DNA from: GBS-DC sp037442365
Lineage (GTDB): Bacteria > Armatimonadota > Fimbriimonadia > Fimbriimonadales > GBS-DC
Assembly: GCA_037442365.1 (NCBI GenBank)
Contig: JBBIQK010000029.1
Location: 1-35,534 of the forward strand
Direction: 5' to 3'
Length of the DNA: 35,534 nucleotides
Part shown: positions 24,214 to 31,613 of the stretch, piece by piece
Position numbering within the stretch: the stretch's first letter is position 1
How the letters are laid out: each line of letters opens with the position of its first letter
Position numbers and translations under genes: made by a program
The notes under the pieces: generated by a model
Told to the model about the DNA's origin: nothing
The model's input: only the letters and a program-made list of their open reading frames with translations
Databases searched by the model: none

Positions 24214-24755
24214 CAACCGTCCTCGGTGCGGTAGGGTTCCAGCCGCTTCAGGAGCCACTTCTCCACCTGACGGCTGAGCTTCGTGCCGATGAATTCGCGC
24301 GGGTGCATCGGATGCACCCAGATGGTGTAGATTCCCAGCCGATTCCCGCCCCACACATCAGTAAACAACTGGTCGCCGACGATGGCGGCATGTTCGGGCG
24401 CGACGCCGAGCATTTCCAGCGCGCGGCGGAGCATGGTACGGCGCGGTTTCATGGGACCCCGCGCGTAGGGGATGCCCAGCTGCTCACTGAGCCAGTGCAG
24501 TCGCCCCATGTTGCGCGTGTTCGACACAAAGCAGAGCTGGGTGCCTGCCGCTTGCATCTGCCGCACCCACGCCGCGACTTCGGGGGGCACTTTGCGACTG
24601 CGCCAGGGCGTGATGGTGTTGTCCAGATCCAGCAGCAGCGCACGGATGCCCCGCGCCTGCAGGCGTTCGGGCGTAATCTCCGCCACACTCGGCACATGTT
24701 CATCCGGGCACCAGCGCTTGAGCCAGCGCGGGGGCGCATCCTTCCGAAACCGCAT
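24213..24755 (-). CDS. yqeG: YqeG-family HAD phosphatase
   Basis: This 180-residue HAD superfamily hydrolase of subfamily IIIA carries motif I as LLLDLDNTITPW (nucleophile and acid/base aspartates). Motif II is FVSNTRN, and the motif III/IV region is KPRRTMLRRALEMLG...AIVGDQLFTDVWGGNRLGI. YqeG proteins are linked in other bacteria to phosphatidylglycerophosphate dephosphorylation or remain uncharacterised, so the substrate is left open here. The chosen ATG gives the usual short basic N-terminus (MRFRKDAPPRWLKRWCPDE). Longer upstream frames run into glcF. It sits 8 bases after the glcF-like gene and overlaps aroE; yqeG next to aroE is a recurring arrangement in Gram-positive genomes. Confidence 0.92.
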   Translation of the reverse strand: MRFRKDAPPRWLKRWCPDEHVPSVAEITPERLQARGIRALLLDLDNTITPWRSRKVPPEVAAWVRQMQAAGTQLCFVSNTRNMGRLHWLSEQLGIPYARGPMKPRRTMLRRALEMLGVAPEHAAIVGDQLFTDVWGGNRLGIYTIWVHPMHPREFIGTKLSRQVEKWLLKRLEPYRTEDG

Positions 24756-24763
24756 ACTAACTA

Positions 24764-25993
24764 TTATGGCATGGCGTCGTAGGCTTTCGCCAGAATCTCC
24801 ATCGGGTGCAGCACTTCGACGGGCGCGCCTGATTCCTGCAAGCCCTGCCGTATCCAGAGCGTGCAACCGGGGTTCGCGCTCGCCACGATAGTTGCGCCCG
24901 TCTGCTGAATCGCGCGTACCTTGCGCTGGAGCGCGTCGCGCGCGAGTTTGGGCTGCAGGAGATTGTAAATGCCCGCCGAGCCGCAGCACATCTCTGCGCC
25001 GTCCATCTCGACGAGCTTGAGGTTGGGCAGGCGGCGAAGCAGGGCGCGCGGTTGTTCGCGAATGCCCTGCCCGTGTACCAGATGGCACGCATCGTGATAA
25101 GTGATACAGAGCGAATCGTCGCGTGCAGGCGACGGCAACTCGGCGTCGGCAAGCAACTCATGCACATCGCGCACGCGCTGGGCAAACTGTTCCGCCGCCG
25201 CGTGCAGGGGCGTCTCACGAAAGAGCAAGCCGTACTCTCTCATCGTAGAGCCGCAGCCTGCCGCGTTCACTGCGATATAGTCCACCTCACCGAATGCTTT
25301 CAGCAACCGTTGTGCGTTGCGCCGCGCCTGCTGCGGGTAGCCATTATGCACCCACAGTGCGCCGCAACAGCCCTGTGCCCGCGGAATATGCACCTCATAG
25401 CCCGCCAGCGTGAGCATGCCCACTGTCGCGCGATGTACCCGCCCAAACAGTACCTGCATCGCGCACCCCAGCAGCAGCCCCACACGCGCGCGCGGCTGCG
25501 CCGTTCGGGCAGGGTACACCGATTGCGTCGGTCGCCACGCCTGCTGGGGCAGATGCGGCAGGCGCACTACCGACTCGCCCGCGCCCAGCAGGCGCGCCAT
25601 CCAGCGCGGTGTGCGCCGTATGCCCAGCACACCTGCCATGCGCAACATCAGGCGCAGCTGCGCCGGGTTCGTGAAGCGTGCAATCGCCTGCTGACGCACG
25701 AAGCGCTGAAAGGGCGTGCGGGCGTCTTGTTCGATCGATGCGCGCGCCCCCTCAATCAGTTGGGCATACGGCACACCCGACGGGCACGCTGTCTGGCAGC
25801 CCAGACAGCCCATACAGGCATCGATATGCGGTCGCGCCTGCGCCCACTGAATGCGCCCCTCAACTGCCTGACGCATCAAGTAAATCCGCCCGCGCGGCGA
25901 CTCGACCTCCTGACCCGTAGACACATAGGTCGGACACGCCTGTAAACATAAGCCGCAGTGAATGCACTTCTGAAGGTTGCGCTGGTCGAGCAT
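24764..25993 (-). CDS. glcF: GlcF-like iron-sulfur oxidoreductase subunit
   Basis: This 409-residue protein has two N-terminal 4Fe-4S motifs, C10-x2-C13-x2-C16-x3-C20-P and C60-x2-C63-x2-C66-x3-C70-P. Two cysteine-rich CCG domains follow (GCCGALWVHNG near 220, and MCCGSAGIYNLL near 340), the build of the glycolate oxidase iron-sulfur subunit. GlcF passes electrons from the flavoprotein GlcD/GlcE; no such gene lies in this window, so a partner must be encoded elsewhere. ATG at 25993 is chosen because it gives the typical short lead to the first cluster. No Shine-Dalgarno is visible, and a TATACT on the minus strand at 26008-26003 would give an almost leaderless transcript. Related LutA/HdrD-like subunits are an alternative reading. 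Confidence 0.88.
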   Translation of the reverse strand: MLDQRNLQKCIHCGLCLQACPTYVSTGQEVESPRGRIYLMRQAVEGRIQWAQARPHIDACMGCLGCQTACPSGVPYAQLIEGARASIEQDARTPFQRFVRQQAIARFTNPAQLRLMLRMAGVLGIRRTPRWMARLLGAGESVVRLPHLPQQAWRPTQSVYPARTAQPRARVGLLLGCAMQVLFGRVHRATVGMLTLAGYEVHIPRAQGCCGALWVHNGYPQQARRNAQRLLKAFGEVDYIAVNAAGCGSTMREYGLLFRETPLHAAAEQFAQRVRDVHELLADAELPSPARDDSLCITYHDACHLVHGQGIREQPRALLRRLPNLKLVEMDGAEMCCGSAGIYNLLQPKLARDALQRKVRAIQQTGATIVASANPGCTLWIRQGLQESGAPVEVLHPMEILAKAYDAMP

Positions 25994-26051
25994 CGTAAGG
26001 GGAGTATACCTGCTTGACGGAATTCGGGGAACTTTTTCGCGTCCCGTGCGT

Positions 26052-26075
26052 ATAGACATATGCACATCGGTCTAT
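26052..26075. promoter_or_regulatory. Inverted repeat overlapping the arsR start, possible operator
   Basis: ATAGAC (26052-26057) and GTCTAT (26070-26075) are separated by 12 bases, with an ATATGCACAT core between them. The element overlaps the ATG of the ArsR-type gene and is in the divergent gap with glcF. Size and AT-rich symmetry fit an ArsR/SmtB-family operator for autoregulation. Confidence 0.45.
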
Positions 26076-26388
26076 GAAAGAGCGACGCGAGTTGACGGAG
26101 CGACAGGCAATTCAGGTAGCGCGGGCGCTGGCAGACCCGACGCGCCTGAACATTCTGCGCACGCTGCTGCAACACGGGGAACTCTCGTGCGGCGAGCTGG
26201 CGGAGCGGTTCCCCATCGCGCAATCGACGGTATCCCACCATCTCAACGCGCTGATGCAGGCGGAGCTGGTCGCCATGCGCAAGCAGGGGCAGCACCACTA
26301 CTTTCGTGCGCAGCGCGACACCCTCTGCGCCTTCGCCCGCTGGCTCGCGGCGCTCGATGAGACCAAGTGCGAAAACATTCCACTCTAA
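26074..26388 (+). CDS. ArsR-family winged-helix transcriptional regulator
   Basis: This 104-residue repressor-like protein has a single winged helix-turn-helix. The family opening VARALADPTRLNILRTLLQHGELSCGELAERF is followed by the recognition helix QSTVSHHLNALMQAELV and the wing KQGQHHYFRAQ. The ELCVCDL metal motif of arsenic/cadmium sensors is absent; only Cys39 lies there, with two more Cys in the C-terminal helix. The inducer is therefore unclear and may not be a metal. It is transcribed away from glcF and lies 14 bases before a yceI-like gene, which it may regulate. An inverted repeat overlaps its start codon. Confidence 0.92.
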   Translation: MKERRELTERQAIQVARALADPTRLNILRTLLQHGELSCGELAERFPIAQSTVSHHLNALMQAELVAMRKQGQHHYFRAQRDTLCAFARWLAALDETKCENIPL

Positions 26389-26396
26389 GGAGGAGG
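26387..26396 (+). promoter_or_regulatory. Ribosome-binding site deciding the yceI start
   Basis: AAGGAGGAGG at 26387-26396 begins within the stop codon of the ArsR gene. It is 6 bases from ATG 26403 and 3 from ATG 26400, favouring the former. Confidence 0.6.
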
Positions 26397-26402
26397 TTGA
26401 TG

Positions 26403-26993
26403 ATGCGTAAACATACACGAGGTTTGGCGTATCTAACAGTTCTGGCGATGCTGGTCGGCTCGCTGCAGTCGGTGCAGGCGCAAGCCGTGACTTACCGTAT
26501 TGACCCCGTTCATTCGTTCATCATTTTCCGTGTGAAGCACATGAACACGGGCTTCGCCTATGGACGCTTCAACACCTTTTCGGGCACGATTGTTGTGAAC
26601 GAGCGCAACCCCGCGAACAGTTCCATCGAGCTGGAGATTGACGCGAACAGCGTGGACACGGGCAACAGCCAGCGCGACGACCACCTGCGCAACCCCGATT
26701 TCTTCAACGCGCGCCAGTTCCCCAAGATTACCTTCAAGAGTACGCGCGTGCGCAAAATAAACGACACGACCGTCGAGGTGCAGGGCAACCTGACCGCTCG
26801 TGGCGTGACGCGCCCTATCACGGCGCGAGTCACCTTCACGGGGAAGGGACGCAACCCGCGCGGGCAGGAGATTATCGGCTTCGAGACCACCTTCACCATC
26901 CGCCGCAGCCAGTTCAACATCAACTACGGCTTGAACGGCGGTCTGGCGGATGAGGTGCGCGTCACCGTCGCGGTGGAGGGCATTCGTCAGTGA
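26403..26993 (+). CDS. Secreted YceI-like family protein
   Basis: This 196-residue protein has a clear signal peptide (about 1-25, ending SVQAQA). The remainder is a YceI-like lipocalin-fold beta barrel (about 27-196). Typical segments are YRIDPVHSFIIFRVKHMNTGFAYGRFNTFSGTIVV, SVDTGNSQRDDHLRNPDFFNARQFPKITFKST, GNLTARGVTRPITARVTF and the final EVRVTVAVEGIRQ. YceI proteins bind long isoprenoid or amphiphilic lipids in the periplasm. It follows the ArsR gene by 14 bases and overlaps the next gene by GTGA, so all three probably form one unit. The ligand is unknown. Confidence 0.93.
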   Translation: MRKHTRGLAYLTVLAMLVGSLQSVQAQAVTYRIDPVHSFIIFRVKHMNTGFAYGRFNTFSGTIVVNERNPANSSIELEIDANSVDTGNSQRDDHLRNPDFFNARQFPKITFKSTRVRKINDTTVEVQGNLTARGVTRPITARVTFTGKGRNPRGQEIIGFETTFTIRRSQFNINYGLNGGLADEVRVTVAVEGIRQ

Positions 26994-27853
26994 GCGTAGT
27001 GATTGAAAGTGCGCTGACGGCGGGGCTGGCGTCTCTGGCGGCTGGGGTGTTCTGGCTGCTGGGCTGGCGGCTCCGCCGCGCCCACGCGCTGATGAGCGCA
27101 CTGGGCGTGAGTGTAGGCTTTCTCGTCCTCTTCTGGCGTGTGCAGGGGCGTCCCGACTTCCCCCCGATAGATGCGACTCAGTGGGTGTTCTGGCACGCGC
27201 TGTTCGTGTTGCCGCTTGGCTGGCTGGCGGGGATTGGCGCGTCCTATCGCTGGGTGTGGGTCTGGGGCGCGCTGCTGGGCGTACTGTGGCTGTTCGTGCC
27301 GCCGTTTCGTCCTCTGCTGGAGTCGGGCTTCTGGCAGATGCCTGTGGGCGTGGGATACATCGTGGGCTTCGCGCTGGCGACCTGGCTGCTGATGACGCTG
27401 AGCGCGCCGCTGGGTGAGGAGCGTGGGCTTGCGACGCCGTTTCTGATTGCTCTATTGGGCGGTGTGAGCGCAGGCGTGCTGTTCTACGGCGGCAAGAGCG
27501 CGTCGCTGGCGCAGCTATCAGGCACGCTGGGCGCGGTTGTGGGTGTAGGTGTGCCGCTGGCGTTTCTGCGCGGGTTCGCGATTGGACGCGGCGCAGTGGC
27601 AGTGGCGATGTTCCTGTTTATGTTGTTGTGGACGACTGCATTTGGCTTTGCGAACCTCACGCTGGGGCAACTGGCGCTGCTGTACCTGCTTGCCCTGACG
27701 CCTGCACTGCGGATGTTGCCCTTTGCGCAACGCTGGTCGCCTGTGGCGCGGTTTGCCCTGCCCGCAGCGATACTGCTGCTGGTCGGCGGCGCGTTCGTCG
27801 GGATGACCTACAGCGCGTACATGGCGCAGAGCGGCGACTACTATAGCTACTAA
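26990..27853 (+). CDS. Polytopic membrane protein, function unknown
   Basis: This 287-residue, highly hydrophobic protein has about eight predicted membrane helices, approximately at 5-26, 35-52, 64-82, 84-102, 115-137, 147-170, 175-225 (two) and 228-280 (two). Charged loops are short. I recognise no catalytic motif and cannot place it in a family. Initiation is at GTG 26990, which overlaps the yceI stop (GTGA), so it is coupled to the YceI-like protein. Cytochrome b561-type membrane proteins often accompany yceI, but the histidine pairs expected for haem are not evident here. The C-terminus is Tyr/Ser-rich (SGDYYSY). Confidence 0.75.
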   Translation: MSVVIESALTAGLASLAAGVFWLLGWRLRRAHALMSALGVSVGFLVLFWRVQGRPDFPPIDATQWVFWHALFVLPLGWLAGIGASYRWVWVWGALLGVLWLFVPPFRPLLESGFWQMPVGVGYIVGFALATWLLMTLSAPLGEERGLATPFLIALLGGVSAGVLFYGGKSASLAQLSGTLGAVVGVGVPLAFLRGFAIGRGAVAVAMFLFMLLWTTAFGFANLTLGQLALLYLLALTPALRMLPFAQRWSPVARFALPAAILLLVGGAFVGMTYSAYMAQSGDYYSY

Positions 27854-27923
27854 CAGTAGTATAGCATGCTTAGCGAATCATTTTTCGCTGGATACGGTAC
27901 AATTGGTTCAGGAGGTTAGACCG

Positions 27924-29027
27924 ATGTCTGCTACAAAGCGGTGGACGGTTCGAGCAGCATTAACGGTTGTGGCGTTCGCGCTGGGAGCAGGAGCCTATCT
28001 GATTGCCCGTCGTCCAGAGCCGCCGCACACACCGCCAGTTTTGCCCGCGAATGCCCCTGCACAGGTCGCTGAAGTGTCGTCTGAACTCCTGCGCGCGCCG
28101 CTGGATTCTGAGGAGAGCCTTCTCGTGGAGATTGTGTGCGAAATAGACGCTCCAGAGCGCGCCGTCTGGCACACCGACGATGGAGCAGAGGTCCCCGTGC
28201 GACTATTCGGGGATGTCCACTACGGAATCGGTTCCGAAGCGCAACGCATCGAGAACTGGCTGGATGGTGCGCAGTACGGAGACGCTCGCCATGCGCTATG
28301 GAGTGGTATAACCCCAGACAGATTGAAAGGCAGCTGGCAAGAGAAGTTGCTTGTACCTGCAGCGCTGGCGGACGGCTCTCTCCGCGTGGCGGTGCATCCG
28401 AATGCCCGTCCGAAAGTATGCAACATCTTCCGCATGCGTACCCAGGCGGATTCTGCCCACTCCGTGTCCCGACGAGTCCAGCAGGTGGCGACCCAGAGGC
28501 TTAGGCAGCAGCCCCGCACCGGGTGGGAAACTGTCTACGAGACGGTCTACACGCGCGCCTCAGAGGATGAAACCGCCGCTCTGCAGCTGACCTCTCCAGC
28601 GCTCCGACAGGTCGACAGCGACGCGAACTGGTGGATGGTGGTGTGGTTCGACTCGACAGGCGCGGCGGGCTCCGAGAGTCTGGTGATTGTCGGTGTGCTT
28701 TCGGGGCGGTTTGTGAGTCGTGATGGAACGATAGTCATCAACGCGGGCGAGGCTGCCTGCCTGCGCATCGTCCATACGCCGAGCGCGCTGCCCACTGCGC
28801 ATTACCTACGGCAGGCGACGCTGGAATGGAAGCAGAATCGGTGCGCCCTGCGCTGGGATGCATCCATCTCGGAGAATCACGAGCCGCTCGAAGTGCACCT
28901 GTATCGGACGCAGGAGCCGTCCACTGAAAAGATGCCGACCCTCTGGGATGACGCGCTGCACCTGTGCGTCTATATGGATCCTGGATTGTTCAAAGTCCAG
29001 AAAATGGCGCTTATCCCTTACTTCTGA
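27924..29027 (+). CDS. Membrane-anchored or secreted protein, unrecognised
   Basis: The 367-residue protein has a short basic start and one N-terminal hydrophobic helix (about 9-29), which may be an uncleaved anchor. A Pro-rich spacer (about 32-46) and a large soluble extracytoplasmic region follow. I see no known domain. Notable pieces are LVEIVCEIDAPERAVWHTDDGAEVPVRLFGDVHYG and DANWWMVVWFDSTGAAGSESLVIVGVLSGRFV, both suggesting beta-rich structure. AGGAGG at 27910-27915 is 8 bases from the ATG, and TACAAT at 27898-27903 could be a -10 box. It lies 70 bases after the membrane protein gene and is followed by a hairpin and a repeat element, so it is probably a separate unit. Confidence 0.75.
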   Translation: MSATKRWTVRAALTVVAFALGAGAYLIARRPEPPHTPPVLPANAPAQVAEVSSELLRAPLDSEESLLVEIVCEIDAPERAVWHTDDGAEVPVRLFGDVHYGIGSEAQRIENWLDGAQYGDARHALWSGITPDRLKGSWQEKLLVPAALADGSLRVAVHPNARPKVCNIFRMRTQADSAHSVSRRVQQVATQRLRQQPRTGWETVYETVYTRASEDETAALQLTSPALRQVDSDANWWMVVWFDSTGAAGSESLVIVGVLSGRFVSRDGTIVINAGEAACLRIVHTPSALPTAHYLRQATLEWKQNRCALRWDASISENHEPLEVHLYRTQEPSTEKMPTLWDDALHLCVYMDPGLFKVQKMALIPYF

Positions 29028-29039
29028 CGCGCTCTGGCA

Positions 29040-29072
29040 GACCTTCCCCGCAAACGCTCCTGCGGGAAGGTC
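29040..29072 (+). terminator. Hairpin after the unrecognised membrane-anchored gene
   Basis: GACCTTCCCCGCA (29040-29052) pairs with TGCGGGAAGGTC (29061-29072) with one bulged C and an 8-base loop. It begins 12 bases after the stop at 29027. No T-tract follows, as for the hairpin after ftsZ. Confidence 0.5.
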
Positions 29073-29083
29073 AGCACTTCGCC

Positions 29084-29259
29084 TAATACCAAATGTGCCG
29101 TCAAAGTTCTTTAGTACCCCCCTCCTGCAGGTTCCCCCCGCAAGCGAGGGGAACCAAACTCGGTTCCCCCTGCGCGCAGGGGGAACCTGCAGGAGGGGGT
29201 TCGGGTCATCTTCGCGACGCAGCCTGTATTTACGAAGTCTGACGCGCTGATTGGTATAA
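29084..29259. repeat. MITE-like element, copy B
   Basis: About 176 bp with ends matching copy A (18568-18746). It fills most of the 316-bp gap 29028-29343, which holds no gene. Its internal cassette differs from copy A: an outer stem (about 29116-29129 with 29188-29200) encloses two hairpins built from GGTTCCCC/GGGGAACC pairs (29130-29155 and 29162-29187). The second hairpin is a perfect 26-bp palindrome. The outer stem plus two arms is the same three-way-junction topology as in copy A. The right end GGTATAAC could act as a -10 box for the downstream TPR gene. Confidence 0.7.
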
Positions 29260-29343
29260 CTACTGAATGAAAACCGCGTGAAAGTCCCTGCTGCAGCGGG
29301 CACGCAGGTATACTTCAGGGCGTCTAAGGTTCTGGAGGCGACT

Positions 29344-30762
29344 ATGCGAATTGTGGCGTGCTGGACACTGATGATTGGATTGTTGGGAACGATGGGCGCT
29401 CAGTCCGTGCAAGAGGCGGTTAACCTCGCCAATCAGGGCAGGACACAGGAGGCGATTGAACGGTTCGAAGCGCTCTATCAGCGCGATGAGAACAACCCGA
29501 CCGTCGTGAACTGGCTGGGATACCTGTACCTGAAAGCGGGCAAGTACGCGGAAGCGGTTCCCATGCTGGAGAAGGCGACTCAGCTCGCGCCGCGCAACGC
29601 GGAGGCGTGGAACAATCTCGGCAACGCCTACCTGCACACCAACCAGCTGGAGAAGTCCATCAACGCCTACCGCACGGCGATAGAGATCAAGCCCAGCGAC
29701 GCCGACGCGCACTACAATCTGGGCAATCTGTACACGAAGACGCGCCAGTATCAGAAGGCGGTAGAGCATTACCAGAAAGCGATTCAATCGAACCCGCGCG
29801 ATGCGAATGCGCACAATAATCTCGGCTATGCCTACCAGATGATGCGGCTGCCCGCGCGAGCGGCGCAGCACTACAAACGCGCGACGGAGTTAGACCCGAA
29901 CAACGCAACCTTCAAGTTCAACTACGCGCTCGTGCTGGCGGAGCAGGGTCAGTGGCAGCAGGCGGCGACCCTGCTGGAGCAGGCGATGCCCAAAATGCCC
30001 AACGAAGCCAGCGGCTGGCTCAAACTGGGCGAAGCCTATGCACGGCTGCGTCAGCCCGACAAAGCCATCCAGACCCTGCAGAAGGGCGTCGCGGCGAACC
30101 CTGACAATCCCGACCTGCACTACAATCTGGGCGTGGCGCAGTTGCAACGCGGCAACCTCGCGGCGGCGGGTACTTCGTTCGAGAACGCGCTGAACCTGCG
30201 CCCCAACGACGCCGACGCGCTCAACCAGCTCGGTTTCGTACAGCTGCGCCAGCGACGGCTTGATGACGCCGAAGCCACGCTCCAGCGCGCGCTTGAGATC
30301 AATCCGCGCCTGACCAGCGCACGGCTGAACCTCGCAACGGTTAAACGGCTGAAGGGCGACAGTGAGGAGGCGCTCAGTCTCTACCAGCAGGTGGTCGCCG
30401 AGAACCCCAAAAGTCAGGAAGCGCGGCTGGCAATCGGCGATCTGCTGATGGAGAAGGGCGACCTGCGCAGCGCAGAGGCGCAGTACCGCGTGGTGCTGAA
30501 AGAGAACGAGCGCTCGCATGTGGCGTGGAACAACCTGGGGCTGGCGCTGATGCGCGCCAACCGTTTTCAGGAGGCGATTCAGGCGCTGGAGCGCGCCGTC
30601 GCGCTCAGCCCGCGCACGGCGATTTATCACAATAACCTCGGCGCGGCTTACGAACGCGCGGGTCAGGTCGCCAAGGCGCGCACGATGTATCAGGAGGCGC
30701 TCAAACTTGACCCCAAATTGGAAGATGCCCGCAAAAACCTGCAACGGCTGGCGAATCGATAA
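29344..30762 (+). CDS. Secreted protein made almost entirely of TPR repeats
   Basis: The 472-residue protein has a signal peptide (about 1-19, cleavage near MGAQS). About thirteen consecutive 34-residue TPR units follow, covering residues about 20-470. Typical units read A-W-N-N-L-G-N-A-Y followed by A-I-x-x-Y-x-x-A-I-E-I-x-P. Such solenoids act as protein-binding scaffolds; the partner is unknown. I chose ATG 29344 because GGAGG (29334-29338) is 5 bases upstream and a good signal peptide follows. The longer frame from 29278 lacks both. The stop overlaps the nadK start (TAATG), which couples translation of an exported scaffold to a cytosolic enzyme, probably for expression reasons only. Confidence 0.9.
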   Translation: MRIVACWTLMIGLLGTMGAQSVQEAVNLANQGRTQEAIERFEALYQRDENNPTVVNWLGYLYLKAGKYAEAVPMLEKATQLAPRNAEAWNNLGNAYLHTNQLEKSINAYRTAIEIKPSDADAHYNLGNLYTKTRQYQKAVEHYQKAIQSNPRDANAHNNLGYAYQMMRLPARAAQHYKRATELDPNNATFKFNYALVLAEQGQWQQAATLLEQAMPKMPNEASGWLKLGEAYARLRQPDKAIQTLQKGVAANPDNPDLHYNLGVAQLQRGNLAAAGTSFENALNLRPNDADALNQLGFVQLRQRRLDDAEATLQRALEINPRLTSARLNLATVKRLKGDSEEALSLYQQVVAENPKSQEARLAIGDLLMEKGDLRSAEAQYRVVLKENERSHVAWNNLGLALMRANRFQEAIQALERAVALSPRTAIYHNNLGAAYERAGQVAKARTMYQEALKLDPKLEDARKNLQRLANR

Positions 30763-31613
30763 TGGCGGATGTGCTGATTGTGTTTAATGCGGGCAAGCCT
30801 GAAGCGGCGCGCCACGCGCAGGAGACGGCGCAGTGGCTGCGCGCGGCAGGGTACGGCGCGGTGCTTGCCGATCAGCCGACCGCCGCCCGCTGGAGCGAGC
30901 CGCCTGACCCCCACATCGCGCTGGTCATCACGCTGGGCGGGGACGGCACACTGCTCACGGGCGCCGCAATCGCCGCCCCCGCAGGCGCGCCACTGCTGGG
31001 CGTGCATCTCGGCAGGTTCGGCTTCATCGCGCAGGTCGAGCCAGAGAACATCACCGCCGCCCTCCAGCGCTGGCAGGCGGGCGACTATCAGGTGCAGGAG
31101 CGGTTGATGGCGCAGGCGCGAGTCGACGACGAGGTGCGCGTCGCTATCGCGCTGAACGAGATTACCCTGCTGCGGATGCCCACCGCGCCGATGCTGGACT
31201 TCACGATTTGCGTGAACGACCTGTTGCTGACCACCTACCCCGCCGACGGCTCGCTGGTCGCCACGCCGACAGGCTCAACGGCGTATGCGCTCTCGGCGGG
31301 CGCGCCCGTGGTGCATCCGCAGACGGAGGCGCTCATCCTCACGCCCATCTCGCCGCACACGCTCGGCGCGCGCCCGCTGGTGCTGCCCCCCACGGCGCGA
31401 ATCAGCATCACGCTCCGCTGCGCGGCGACGAACGAGCCGAACGCGCAAGCCATCATGACCGCCGACGGCAGACGCCATCGGACGCTGGAGATGGGGCAGA
31501 CGGTGCATATCACCGCCGCGCCCTACCGCGTGAAGCTGCTCTCGTTCAACGAAGGGGAGTTTTTTGAGAAACTGCGCGACCGCCTGCTCTGGGGCGCACG
31601 GGTGAACGAGTAG
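30762..31613 (+). CDS. nadK: NAD kinase NadK
   Basis: NadK is a cytoplasmic enzyme phosphorylating NAD to NADP with ATP or polyphosphate. The 283-residue protein has the G59-G-D-G-T63 motif (LGGDGTLL), the HLGRFGFIAQ segment, the conserved N-E pair in ALNEITLLR, and the glycine-rich YPADGSLVATPTGSTAYALSAGAPVVHP block that closes the site. The C-terminal PISPHTLGARPLVLP and TADGRR pieces also fit. ATG 30762 overlaps the TPR stop. The last 68 bases overlap the 3' end of the opposing cysteine desulfurase gene. Confidence 0.96.
   Translation: MADVLIVFNAGKPEAARHAQETAQWLRAAGYGAVLADQPTAARWSEPPDPHIALVITLGGDGTLLTGAAIAAPAGAPLLGVHLGRFGFIAQVEPENITAALQRWQAGDYQVQERLMAQARVDDEVRVAIALNEITLLRMPTAPMLDFTICVNDLLLTTYPADGSLVATPTGSTAYALSAGAPVVHPQTEALILTPISPHTLGARPLVLPPTARISITLRCAATNEPNAQAIMTADGRRHRTLEMGQTVHITAAPYRVKLLSFNEGEFFEKLRDRLLWGARVNE

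Noticed and set aside
24093..24782. Plus-strand frame of 229 codons opposite yqeG and aroE
   Set aside because: The opposite strand encodes two conserved enzymes with full motifs; the plus-strand translation shows none.
27872..27889. Small hairpin AGCGAA/TTCGCT after the polytopic membrane protein gene
   Set aside because: The stem is only 6 bp and is not followed by a T-tract, so it is too weak to call a terminator.
29116..29200. CRISPR-like or terminator-like repeat
   Set aside because: The repeated GGTTCCCC/GGGGAACC units are inverted arms of a nested palindrome, not spaced direct repeats, and no T-tract or cas gene is near.
29278..29343. Longer start for the secreted TPR protein
   Set aside because: It would bury the signal peptide and has no Shine-Dalgarno; ATG 29344 has GGAGG and a clean signal sequence.
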